Origin: Datisca glomerata
Lineage: Eukaryota > Streptophyta > Magnoliopsida > Cucurbitales > Datiscaceae
DNA length: 64,000 bases
Assembly: GCA_003255025.1 (NCBI GenBank)
Contig: QANY01005812.1
Span: 1-64,000, forward strand
Direction: 5' to 3'
The translations under genes were made by a program, and so were the position numbers. Under the pieces are notes generated by a model, which was given only the letters and a program-made list of their open reading frames with translations, ran no database searches and was not told the origin of the DNA. Below are positions 54,304-64,000 of the stretch, piece after piece. The first letter of the stretch is position 1, and each line of letters starts with the position of its first letter.

Positions 54304-56925
54304 TTTTTTTTGGGTAAACAAATTGTATAAACCAAAAGATACTTACACATGTACAAGGGGCATACCCCAGGAAGTACAAAATTAGAGCCTGATTAGAGGC
54401 TTAAGATCTGCACGCAAATTAAACTGGTAATATGTAAAGTACTGAAATTAGATATCAATGCTTCATAAGACAGCCAAGGTTTACAAAATGCTTGGGTTAA
54501 GACCCCATCTATCCACTAAACGTAGATTAGTATCATTAGTGCCAAAACACTTCGAATCCCAAAGCCTTAATCTGACTAATTGTGAAATAGCTTCAGTTAG
54601 GATCTTGGAATCTCTGATTTTGCCTTCAAAAATCCTTGCATTTCTTTCTCTCCATATATAGTAGATGAAGGAAGTAAAAGCTAGCTTAACTAGGACTCTT
54701 TTGAGTGACTTCCCTGTTGCATTAGCTAGCATCCAATCTACAAACTGATCCCAATCCCTAACCTGGCAGTGTAGATCACATTTGTTCACAAGTGTGGCCC
54801 ATACTCTGGCTGCATAACAACAATTGATAAAAAGATGCTCATGTGTCTCCTGGTAGCCAACACAACACACACAATCAGAAGAAAACCCTGATGTTTGGTC
54901 CCATTGTGCAACCCTATCTCTAGTGGAAAGTTTGTTTCTCAAAGCCAACCAAGAGATAAAGCTGCACCTTGGGATGTGTTTAGAGAACCATATCACCTTT
55001 GCCCACTTAACCGTTGTCTTGTAGGGGACAATGCCTTATAGGTTAGACTTAGAGAGAAATCTCCATTCTGACTTGAACTCCATTTCCAAACATCTTGTCG
55101 TTGAGCTTGGGGAGGAGGAATTGGAACACTTCTAATCTCAAGAAACTCAAAGGTGTTTGAAGTTGGCCAATGCCATTGATTGTCTTGAATGATAACACTC
55201 ACCATAGTGTCCATAGTCCAAGAAGTTCCTGACAAAAGTCTTTGCCCAAATCTGGCCCAAAGGACACCTAGAGGATGCCAATTATCTGTAAGAAGCTTCA
55301 CAGTAGTACCATCTCCAATAGTTATAGAGCAAAAGGGCAGAAACTTGCTCCTGAGCTTGAGAAGCTTTCTCCAAACCCAAGATGGGTTTGAAGGAATGGA
55401 AACCAAGAAAATTGAACTCTTTCTGATTAGGTATGTTTGACACCAATCTTTCCAAAGTGATCTTTTAGAAGGGAGTAGCAAGAACCATAAGTGTTTGGCT
55501 ATAGCAACTTCATTAGCTAGAACCAAATCCCTAAGGCCCAACCCACCTTGTACCTTGTCAAAACATAGGTCTGCCCAAGCTACCTTGGCCCCAGAAGCTT
55601 TAGTATCTTGGCCATTCCATAGAAAATTTCTTACCAAGCATTGGACTGTCTTCACCACTCTTTTAGGGAGAATGAAGAGACCACTCCAAAAGTTGACCAT
55701 AGCCATAAGGACAGACTTGATAAGTTGGAGTCTTCCAGCATAAGACAAATACTTTGATTCCCAAGAACTGATTCTCATAGTGAGTCTGTCAACCAAACCT
55801 TGACAATCTGATTTGGTAAGCTTGGTTGTAATGAGTGGGACACCAAGATATCTAACTGGAAGAGACCCTTCTGTAAAACCCAGTTCAGCATGAATGATAG
55901 AAGACATCTCTGTGCTCACCCCTGATAAGAACAGTTGACTCTTTGAAATATTTGGTTGAAGCCCTGATAGCTCTTGGAAAATGGCCAAAGCTTCCTTAAG
56001 CACATGCACGCTTTTTTTGTCTCCTTTACAGAATAAGAGTAGGTCATCAGCAAAGCACAGATTAACTAAGTTAAGCTCTTTGCACCTCCAATGGAACTGG
56101 AACTCTGAGTGTTTGGCTGCAAAGCTCAAGATCCCTGTCAAGACCTCCATGATGATGACAAAGATGTAAGGAGAGATTGGATCCCCTTGTCTAATTCCTT
56201 TAGCACCCCTAAAGTAACCATGCAGCTCACCATTTATATTCACTGAGTATGAGGGAGAAGAAAGGCACTCCATGACCCAAGAAATGAAAACATTTGGGAA
56301 GCCAAGGCATTGAAAAGCTTTACCTATTAGTGACCAGTTCACACTATCATAGGCTTTCTTAAGGTCCACCTTGAGAGCACACCTTGGCAAACCAAGTGAT
56401 CTATGGTAGCTTCTAAGTAATTCTTGGGAGAGAAAAATATTGTCAGCCATTCTCCTTCCTGGGATAAAAGCACTTTGGTTCTGACTTACGATGTTGGGTA
56501 ATACAAGCTTGAGTCTTTCAGCAAGTATTTTTGTGATGCACTTGTAGACTACATTGCAGCAAGAGATAGGTCTAAAGTCCCCAATACTAGTGGGATTAGG
56601 GACCTTTGGTATTAAGGTGATTGCAGTTGAGTTAACCTCTTTTAGGAGGTTACCTGTAGTAAAGAACTCCAAAACAGCTTTGGTTACATCCCCACCCACC
56701 ACATGCCATGCTTTCTTAAAGAACCCAGCTGAAAAACCATCTGGTCCAGGAGCTTTGCCACTTCCCATACTGAAAATAGCTTGCTTGACCTCATTTTCTT
56801 CAATGGGAAGAGCCAAAGGTACAGCCTGATCAGGTCCAAGCTTTCTTGGCAAAGCACAATCAAGTATACTCCAATTGACTCCCATTTCTTCATTTGGCAA
56901 AGCACAATCAAGCTTTCTTGGCAAA
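54304..56925 (-). mobile_element. LINE-E: young 5'-truncated L1 LINE nested in G2
   Basis: Same family as LINE-A and LINE-D. Poly(A) tail at 54304-54311 (as T), hairpin GGGGCATACCCC at 54357-54368. It is inserted in the G2 protease codons between VLCDV (56940 side) and MQASHLL (54300 side). The 5' end at about 56895-56925 shows a partial duplication of GGCAAAGCACAATCAAGC and TTCTTGGCAAAGCAC. I see no clear target-site duplication. Only one frame-breaking change is seen, so it is the youngest copy of its family here. Confidence 0.93.
54481..56924 (-). pseudogene. LINE-E ORF2: RT and zf-RVT, one 1-nt deletion
   Basis: Two frames cover it: 56924-54993 (643 aa) and 54996-54481 (171 aa). They are split by loss of one G near 55012-55014 (ACCGTTG against ACCGGTTG in LINE-D). 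The RT is complete from SGKAPGPDGFSAGFFKKAW through LIPKVPNPTSIGDFRPISCCN, LKKAYDSVNW and GIRQGDPISPYIF to FADDLLLFCKGD near 56040. The zf-RVT part has WFSKHIPRCSFISWLALRNKL and a Cys/His cluster. The endonuclease and N-terminal linker are absent by 5' truncation. It serves as the family's best RT reference. Confidence 0.93.
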
Positions 56926-57693
56926 GCACATCACACAAAACTTCAACTCTGTACTTGCCAATGGAGAAAGAAACTAACACTTGTTTATTCACCTCGATTT
57001 CCCCATTATAATTCAACCATTTTAGCTTGTATGGATTAGAATGTTTTAATATAGGCAAGTTTAGTTTTAACACCATGTAAGTGCTAGCGACATTAGTACA
57101 AGTTTCCCCATCAAAAATTAAAACACTTTATCATTAACAAGGCATCTAGTATGAAAAATATTTTCTCGTTGTACCTTCTCATCTTCTTTGGCTATGGCAC
57201 TAAGAGCTCTTCGTTTTACCGAAAGTTTCCCATCGACCAATTGTTTAATGTCACTTGCATCCTCTAGTGGTTGCATGGACTCCTTTTCATAATCACTTTT
57301 GATTTCCACATTCTTTCCTTGCAATGATGATATCTTCATCTTAATGCTAGACAAATTGTCATTCACCCTCTCACCAAACCTATCTTCTCTATTTCCATGT
57401 CGAAATCCCCTATCTCCAACCCCATGGCCTAATCTGCCCATGTGAGAGTATCGCTCCACTTCATCAAATTTCCAAATTCTTCCTCATACTTTAACCCTAG
57501 GTGATCGTCTCTCCCTTCGATGCCATATAGGATCTCTAGGTTGCTCTACCCGTGTTTCGACCCGATCAATCCTCTCATGCAATCGTTCCATGCCCTCTCC
57601 TAACGTTCTCTAAAATTCACCCACTAACACCTCCATTTGTATCTTCAACATACCACCTTCAGCCATTCCTCCGCTACTATTTCTGTTTGACAT
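56926..57693 (-). pseudogene. G2 gag N-terminus and protease start
   Basis: The gag ATG is at 57693 (MSNRNSSGGMAEGG). The N-terminal coiled segment (MERLHERIDRVETRVEQ) and an Arg/Gly-rich stretch follow (57459-57118), then the region before protease (RENIFHTRCLVNDKV) and the active site FDGETCTNVAS near 57100, where the usual GGS reads GET. PYKLKWLNYNGEIEVNKQ and VEVLCDV end it at the LINE. The capsid domain and zinc knuckle are missing. Confidence 0.8.
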
Positions 57694-58714
57694 TCTTGGA
57701 AGAGAATAGATTAGTAGAAAAAAATGGACCTCACAATCTCTCCCTCACATGTTTACACTCAAAGATTGAGGTTCACTCAATTTTCTTTCCATTGTTTTCA
57801 CTCTATGTTTGTTGACTTTTACCCTCTAATGATCTTACACACTCTTGCCTTTTAGCACTCTTAGTTTTCTCTTTCAGTTTTTGATCAAACTAACAAACGA
57901 ATCTAAAATTTTCAAGGAACAACCAAAAGACCTAAACAAATCAACACTATGAGAAGATAAGGAAAAGGTACTAAGGGATAAAATTAGAGATAAGGAAACA
58001 AAAGGAGATCAACTTATACTATCTATCTTTCTTTTTTTTACAAACGATAAGGATAGGATAAGATAAGGTAAGATAAGGATAAGATAAGAGGTAAGTTAAT
58101 GATTAGATAAGATAAGATGAAAGATAAGATAAAATAATGATTAGATTAGATAAGATGAGGTGAGATAAAAAAAGATATGATAAGATAAGACAAGGACAAG
58201 ATAAGATAAGATGAGATATGATAAGATAAGACAAGGTTAATATATGATTAGATGAGATAGGAAAAGATAAGATAAGTTATGACAAGATGATCTATGATAT
58301 GATAAGATGAGCTAAAACATTATATGCAAAGATATGATGATATAAGATAAGATGATAAGGTGATAAGGTGATAGAATTCTATCTCTAATTTAATGTTCCA
58401 ATTCAGATTTATAAAAGATCGAGATGATGTGTGATAAGATGATAGCTTAACCAATGGAAATTCGAATTTGAAATTAGAAATTCCGAATTTCTAGATGAAA
58501 ATGCGTAGAATAATTAAACACCTCGGGAACTGATCAAAACAATGAAATCTGGCTTCGTGATACATGTACAGATTGTAGGTCTCACAAATCCGTTCGATTT
58601 GATATGAAATAATGACTATTTTGACTCCCGAATCAAAAGTTATGATCGTTTTTCAGAATCACCGCCAAAATCAGGAAAAAAATCAGAATTGAATCTGACT
58701 CTAGAGAACCAAAA
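57694..58714 (-). other. G2 untranslated leader with GATAA-rich repeats
   Basis: About 1 kb with no gene. 58040-58370 is a low-complexity run of GATAAGATAAGATGA-type words on the plus strand (TTATC on the element's coding strand). The part next to the primer site is ordinary sequence. Confidence 0.85.
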
Positions 58715-58726
58715 GCTCTGATACCA
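58715..58726 (-). other. G2 primer-binding site (initiator tRNA-Met)
   Basis: TGGTATCAGAGC on the minus strand, two bases from the 5' LTR, the same site and spacing as in G1. Confidence 0.95.
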
Positions 58727-58728
58727 AA

Positions 58729-59692
58729 TGATATGAACCTCACCGTCGCTTTGCGATGAAACCCAATAACAATGATGGTTCAAGAACCCAATGATCAATT
58801 TTAAAGAAGAAGAAACCCTGACCCGTGTTCTATGACACAAAGAGAGCCTTAGGTATAAGACCTAAGACCTAAATTGATGTATCGAAAAGAACCAAAGGTA
58901 TGGTTTAGATGCCACACTCAAGAACAAGAAGGAAAAGTGAGTGATAAGTCTAGGTTTTAGACGCCACAAGAATATTCTTGACAAGTCTGAAAAGTTCTAA
59001 GAAGAACCAAAGAGAAAACTCATATTGATCAAAGTTATTTAATACATTGTAAAAAACTGCTTTAATAGAAAAACTAGAAACCTAAAGAGTCCTAAAGTGT
59101 TTGTTTAAACAACCTAAATTAAATTTAAAAGATAAAAAGATATTAATTGCAGTAAATAAGAAACTGGTAATCCACCTAAAAAATTCTTATTGGCTGTCTG
59201 CTTGTAGGTTAGGTTTGCCAAAGTGTCATGCTCTATTAGACTCCTATTGGCTGTCCACTTCTAGGTTAGGATTGCCAAGTTGTCTTGCTTCCTTATCATC
59301 ATTTAAAATGCCAAGTCGTGCTCCACGTGGACTACCATATTGAATGCCACATCACGCTCCATGTGCAATGCCATGTAGAATGCCACGTCATCTCCATGTA
59401 GGCTGCCATGTTGGATGCCACGTCATGCTCAATGTCGGCTGCATTGTCATGGCCCATGTAGGATGTCATCATGCTCCATGTGGGCTGTCATGTTGGACGC
59501 CATGACATGCTCATGTAGGCTGCTATGTTTGATGGTACGTCATGCTCCATGTAGGCTGTTATACTCCATGTGCTCCACGTCATACTCCCATTGAATGCTT
59601 CATCCATCCTCTTTACTCTAGATCTTGTCATTTGCCCTCTTGGTACTTGAAATAGATCCATCTTTTGAGGTTGTGCAACCGGATCCTCATCA
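58729..59692 (-). repeat. G2 5' LTR
   Basis: 964 bp. On the minus strand it starts TGATGAGGATCC and ends GGTTCATATCA. It is followed by the CATTC duplication at 59693. It is 60 bp longer than the 3' LTR, mainly from different numbers of CATGCTCCATGT-type units (about 59325-59590). Confidence 0.93.
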
Positions 59693-59904
59693 CATTCCAT
59701 GCTCGAAAGAGCCAAGTTTAGCCAAGTTCATCTAGTTTGGGCGTAAACATGTCCCACTAGGACTTTTTGACTCCGTATAAGCACCTAAAATGACCACACA
59801 CTCCAAATTCTTATCCCAAACGTGTATTGGGTGTCAAAAGTCAGTTCGAGTGCATGCAATACCCCAAAGATCCAAGTTTAGCCAAGTTGTCTAGTTTGAG
59901 CCTA
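59693..59904 (+). repeat. 169-bp satellite array, short block
   Basis: About 1.25 forward monomers between G2 and LINE-G, the last satellite in the window. Confidence 0.92.
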
Positions 59905-60321
59905 TTTTTTTTGGTAAATGAACAATATTAACCGAAAGAAAATTACACATTTAAAAGGGGCATCCCCCAGCCAAAAAACCTATATCTAAACTCTGAGCAT
60001 TTACAAGTGAGTCTAATATCAACTCTGGTCAACCAACTTCAACACCAAAATAAGCAACCTGGGGAAAACAAGAAGGTACAAAATTTCACTAAGGCCTAAG
60101 ACTATATGAATAGCCGTCGACATAGCCTTACAAAATGAGGATCTTAGTATCTTATCAAAGCACAAAGCTGGATGCGGCTTTATAGGGTAGCCTTACAAAA
60201 GCTGTAAATAGTTGCCTGAAGATTAGCTCGGGAGTCCATATGTAGGCTGGAAGGTGATACTCTAGTAGTAATGGCCTGTGAGATGTCGTCAGTAGGATCC
60301 GAATCACCTGCAAAACAACAT

Positions 60322-60840
60322 AGCCATTGCAAAACAAACAGAAAGTAGAACCTAGGATGCTGAAGGTGAAATGTGGCAAGGTAGCACTAAGGGGTTGGCA
60401 TCAACATAACATAGTGTGAAGTAACACCAAAGGACTGAAAATTCAAATTTTAAAAAATTAAAGTAGTGAAGGGCGATTATAGCATAGAACCCTATCAATT
60501 ACACGAAATTACAAGGAAAGTAAATGATGCGATAAAGAAATAAATGACGAACATGATGGCCTTCTTTAAAGGTGAGATCCAAGGTAGAGAGATCATATGG
60601 GTGAGCAAATAAGCCCTATCACCTACAAAATAACCATTGCCACTGCAAAACAAACAATAAGTTACTCCTAGGAAGCTCAAAGTGGACTGTAGCAATGTAG
60701 CACGGTGGGGAAAAGCCCAACTACACATGATAGTATGCATAACAAAAGGAAACTATGGCCATTGCAAAACAATACTTAGCAGCCCCAGACTAGAGCGCTA
60801 GGTAAATGTAGCAATGTAGCTAAGGTGAGGGGAAGCAGGG
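60322..60840 (-). repeat. Three degenerate repeats in the LINE-G 3' UTR
   Basis: Segments starting near 60322, 60636 and 60752 share CATTGCAAAACAA or a variant, then a CCTAGGA-like word, then GTAGCAATGTAGC or a variant and a G-rich end. Each is about 75-80 bp. They are diverged and no function is evident. Confidence 0.6.
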
Positions 60841-60868
60841 AGGGGTGGGGGGCTTTATCTCAACCCAA

Positions 60869-63680
60869 TTACAATACCAAACCTTCAGTCAAAGATAGTA
60901 GGTTGGAGCTCCCAAGCAACCATAAGGGAGAGCCCCAGTCTTCTCTAAAACCTTTGGCATAGTAAAATCTTCCTATGATATTATCTTTGATGAGCTTCTT
61001 AATAATTGACCTGTCCCTCATCTTTCCTTCAAAAATTCTAGAATTTCTCTCCCTCAGAGACTTCGTTTTACTCCAAACAAGCAACCAAGAGATCAATTGT
61101 CTCGAATTTAAAGCTCTAATGGTTAGTTCACATTTGCACATAAGGGAGTCCCAGACTGTTTTGGCATAGTCACATTCAATGAAGAGGTGTGAGTGGGATT
61201 CAGCATGACCCACATAAAACACACAATCTAGCATACTACCTACTGAAGGGTGGTTCCAAACATAAATTTTATCCCGAGTAGCTAGTTTGAAAAGGCTAGC
61301 AAGTCAAGCGATGAAACTACATCGTGGGATACTATATTTGAACTAGAGTAGTCTTTCCCATCTTACCTTTTTTCTTTTGGGTTTCCAAATCTTATAGGTG
61401 TGATAGGAGAAAAAGGTAATGGGAGCTGGATATTCCTGAGTTCTAGAAGCTCCACTGTATTGGTTGTAGGCCGGTGCCATTGTCCATTAATAATAATATC
61501 ACTTACCTTGGATTTGAGTTTCCATGCACTACCTAACAAAACTCTCTATCCAAATTTGAGCAACAAAGGACCTAAAGGGTGCCAAGGTTCAGTTAAGAGA
61601 TTGATATCTCTACCATTAAATATGAAGGTTTTGTAAAAGGGCAAGAATTTACTCCTAAGCTTGAGAATCTTTCTCCAAACCAAAGATGGGTTTGAAGGGA
61701 TTGGAGCTATGAATATGGAGCTTTTCCTTATAAGATAGATTCGGCACCAGTTTTTCCATATTGAGATCTTCGATATCACGATCAGAAACCATAAGTGCTT
61801 TACCACTATCACCTCATTTGCTAATACCAACTCTTTAAGATCCATACCTCCTTGGGCCTTACCACAGCAAATATCAACCCAGGCCACCTTGGCGCTAGTA
61901 TGCTTACTCTCTTCCCCATTCCACTAGTAATTTCTGAGAGTGTCTTGGACATTCTTTACCACTTTCTTTGCTATAATGAAGAGCCTAGCCCAAAATTGGA
62001 ACATTGCCATCAACACTGATTGAATGAGTTGTAATCTCCCTGTATAGTTAAGGAATTCGGAGTACCAAGATCTTATTCTCTCTGTAATCCTATCAACTAG
62101 AGAGTGTCACAGTCGCTTTTGCCCAATTTGGAGGTGATCAAGGGAATTCCCAAATATCTCATTGGGAATTGGGGTAAAGTAAAGTCCAATATAGATAGAA
62201 TATCAACTATGTGTTCCTCTTGGACTCCTGAAATGAATATTTGGCTCTTTAGCTTGTTAGGTTGGAGACCTGAAATGCATTAAAAGAGCTCTAAAGTGTC
62301 TTTAATGGTCTTTACTGATTCCTTAGTCCCTTGGTAGAGAATGAGCAAATCATCAGCAAAGTAAAGGTTCACAACTTTTAGCTTCTCACATCTCCAACGG
62401 TACTGAAACTCAGCATGTGAAGTTGCAAATTGTAGTAAGCTGGTAAGGACCTCCATGATAATCACACATAGGTAGGTGGAGATTGGGTTCCCTTGCCTAA
62501 TTCCTTTGGCTCCTCAAAAATAGCCATGAAGCTCCCCATTTATCTTAATAGAGTAAGAAGGGGAGGAGATGCACTCCATAATCCAGGAGATGAAAAGATT
62601 TGGGAAATTAAAGCATTGTAGGGCTTTACCAATTAACACCCAGTTCAAACTGTCATATGCTTTCTTTAAGTCCACTTTTAATATGCACCTTGGCATTCCC
62701 AAAGATATGTGATAGCTCCAAAGAAGTTCTTGTGAGAGGAAGATATTATCAGCTATCCTTCTTTCTGGAATGAAAGCACTTTGATTCTGATTTATAAGAT
62801 TAGGGAGCAAGAGCTTCATTCTTTCAGTGAGGATCTTGGTAATGCGTTTGTAAATGACATTACATCATGAAATGGGTCTAAAGTCATCGACAGAAGTGGA
62901 ATTTGGGACCTTGGGAATGAGGGGGATTGATGTAGAATTTGCTTCTTTCAAGAGGTTCCCTGTCTAAAAGAACTCCAAGATAGCCTGGTAACATCACACC
63001 CTACAATATGCCAAGTTTTTTTGAAGAAGCTAGCTGGGAATCCATCACAGCATGGGGCTTTGTCACTTCCCATTCTAAAGATAGTACTTTTGACCTCCTC
63101 AGTAGCGATAGGAGATATAAAATTGTTGCCTTGAGAGTTATTCAGTTTATAAGGGAGAGCCCTTTCCAATATGCTCTCGTTGATATCTAGGGGTGGTTTA
63201 GGGGTGCCCAAAAGGTCTACATAGTATTGTCAGATGTGATCCTTTACTTCCTTAGGGTCAGAAACTGTTGATCCCTGGTGTGTCAGGTGTGTAATTCTAG
63301 TTCTAATTCTTTCTTTTTTTTCATATTCTAAAAAAAGAAAGAAGAATTTTGGTCTCCTAGGTTTAGCCATTGAAATCCTGATTTTTATTTATAGAAACTT
63401 TCTTCAGCATGTTTGAGTTCAATATATTCACTATTTGCAAGTTTCTCTTGTCCAATTAAACCTGCATTGGTTGGTTCAAAAGCTAACTCAATTTGAGGTT
63501 GGTCAAGCTTAGTAAAAAGCTCAGAGGGTAGGTCATTGCGGAACTGTTTATTAAATTCTCTTAAAGCCACATTTACTGCTCTGATCTTTTTGCTAACCTT
63601 GAACATTGCACAACCAGTTACACGGGTACCCCGTGCTTGCTTAACTATTTTCCAAAAACCTTGTCTGTCCATCCAAAAGT
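60869..63680 (-). pseudogene. LINE-G ORF2 remnant: linker, RT, zf-RVT
   Basis: From the 5' side: DRQGFWKIVKQARGTRVTGCAMFK (63672), the linker with ELKHAEESFYK, RMGSDKAPCCDGFPASFFKKTWH (63211-62948), FIPERRIADNIFLSQELLWSYH and VDLKKAYDSLNW (62819-62514), and a preserved FADD in LYFADDLLILYQGTK near 62360. Next come MAWVDICCGKAQGGMDLKEL (61887-61546) and a shortened zf-RVT/C-terminus (61234-60869), from which about 20 residues before RERNSRIFEGK are missing. At least six breaks are present. Confidence 0.86.
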
Positions 63681-63687
63681 TAAAGAA

Positions 63688-64000
63688 TTAGTCTATTAGG
63701 CTTCTTATGGATCAGTGGCATCCTTTCGGGGTTCTCACTACTAAATTTGGCTCAAGGCTGCTCTCGGGGACAAGTTGGGATATTGACTCTAGAGTGAGTA
63801 AGGTAATTCAAAATGGGAGCTGGAATTGGCCCTCTTCAAACACTTTTGAGCTTATGGAGATTAGAGACACCCCCTGCCCCCTCCCAAGGTTCTTATGAGG
63901 GATTCTTGGGCTTGGACCCGTAGTAAGAAGGGGATTTTTTGGTCCAAGATACCTACAAAGCCCTTGCTCCGAATAGGGAATGTGTGAGATGGCTAAGCTA
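63688..64000 (+). mobile_element. LINE fragment (ORF2 C-terminal region), plus strand, runs off the window
   Basis: Encodes MDQWHPFGVLTTKFGSRL, SGTSWDIDSRVSKVIQNGSW and NWPSSNTFELMEIRD, then a frameshift near 63885 and the start of the zf-RVT region. It is homologous to the same part of LINE-A, LINE-F and LINE-G but clearly different from each, so it may be a fourth family. It is joined head to head to LINE-G. The right end lies outside the window. Confidence 0.8.

Larger units (their letters stand above)
51890..59692 (-). mobile_element. G2: Ty3/gypsy LTR retrotransposon with both LTRs, largely deleted, carrying a nested LINE
   Basis: A minus-strand element. The 5' LTR is 58729-59692 and the 3' LTR 51890-52793. 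A 5-bp duplication CATTC lies at 51885-51889 and 59693-59697. The initiator tRNA-Met primer site is at 58715-58726 and the polypurine tract at 52794-52806. Without the nested LINE-E (54304-56925) it would be about 5.2 kb. Its gag capsid region, most of RT, RNase H and the integrase core are missing. The remnants present are the gag N-terminus, protease, start of RT and integrase C-terminus. G3 shares its deletion. Confidence 0.95.
59905..63687 (-). mobile_element. LINE-G: L1-type LINE, 5' truncated
   Basis: A minus-strand LINE of the LINE-C family. The poly(A) tail is the T run at 59905-59912 and the hairpin GGGGCATCCCCC is at 59957-59968. The 3' UTR is long, to about 60868, with internal degenerate repeats. 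ORF2 covers about 60869-63680. It is truncated at the start of the linker after the endonuclease and meets a plus-strand LINE fragment head to head at about 63687. No target-site duplication can be read. Confidence 0.9.

Noticed and set aside
63688..64000. 5' inversion of LINE-G by twin priming
   Set aside because: The inverted piece encodes the ORF2 C-terminal region, which LINE-G already has downstream, and the sequence is from a different family.

Overview
This window looks like repeat-only nuclear DNA from a flowering plant, probably a eudicot and probably centromeric or pericentromeric. I found no intact host gene, no rRNA or tRNA gene, and no bacterial-type system. The evidence for a plant is: L1-type LINEs whose second ORF is endonuclease + reverse transcriptase + zf-RVT, Ty3/gypsy elements primed by initiator tRNA-Met, AT-rich composition, and a short piece of plastid rpoC1. 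The species cannot be named from the sequence alone.

The matrix is a tandem satellite with a monomer of about 169 bp, measured from three successive copies of the same motif at 2401, 2570 and 2739. It is mostly in one orientation (here called forward) and is flipped in two blocks, 1438-1875 and about 35037-35573. Nearly everything else has been inserted into it.

Layout: 1-1437 is a composite of a LINE tail, an LTR scrap and an inverted gypsy gag fragment. 1438-5216 is satellite with a truncated LTR. 5217-11871 is a complete-length but mutated L1 (LINE-A, minus). 11872-19170 is satellite with two solo LTRs. 19171-24299 is a decayed L1 (LINE-B, plus). 25315-30304 (LINE-C) and 30305-34952 (LINE-D) are abutting minus-strand L1s. 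35574-37565 is a gypsy fragment (G3) split by a young truncated LINE with a 26-27 bp target-site duplication and an 88-N gap. 37741-41830 is LINE-F, the only element with an open full ORF2 (1222 aa). 43887-49809 is a Ty3/gypsy element (G1) with both LTRs. 50097-50988 is non-repeat sequence containing a plastid rpoC1 scrap. 51890-59692 is a second Ty3/gypsy element (G2, minus) with both LTRs, carrying a nested young L1 (LINE-E, 54304-56925). 59905-63687 is LINE-G (minus) and 63688-64000 is a fragment of another LINE on the plus strand.

The LINEs fall into at least three families: A/D/E, B/F (plus the tails at 1-95 and 36556-37411), and C/G. The families checked share a GGGG-CCCC hairpin close to the poly(A) end and an ORF1 stop that overlaps the ORF2 start. 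Two families independently carry long coding minisatellites (177 bp and 171 bp units) in ORF1 ahead of the nucleic-acid-binding region. Both LTR elements have lost integrase core sequence, and G2 and G3 share the same internal deletion, which points to a non-autonomous lineage moved in trans. In all LTR families here the pol frame continues across the polypurine tract into the LTR and carries a G-x-(I/M)-T-R motif.

I see no candidate for a new defence or metabolic system. The points most worth following are satellite structure and duplication, the LTR-encoded pol tail, the ORF1 minisatellites, the shared LINE 3' hairpin, and the intact LINE-F ORF2. All boundaries were read by eye and may be off by a few bases.
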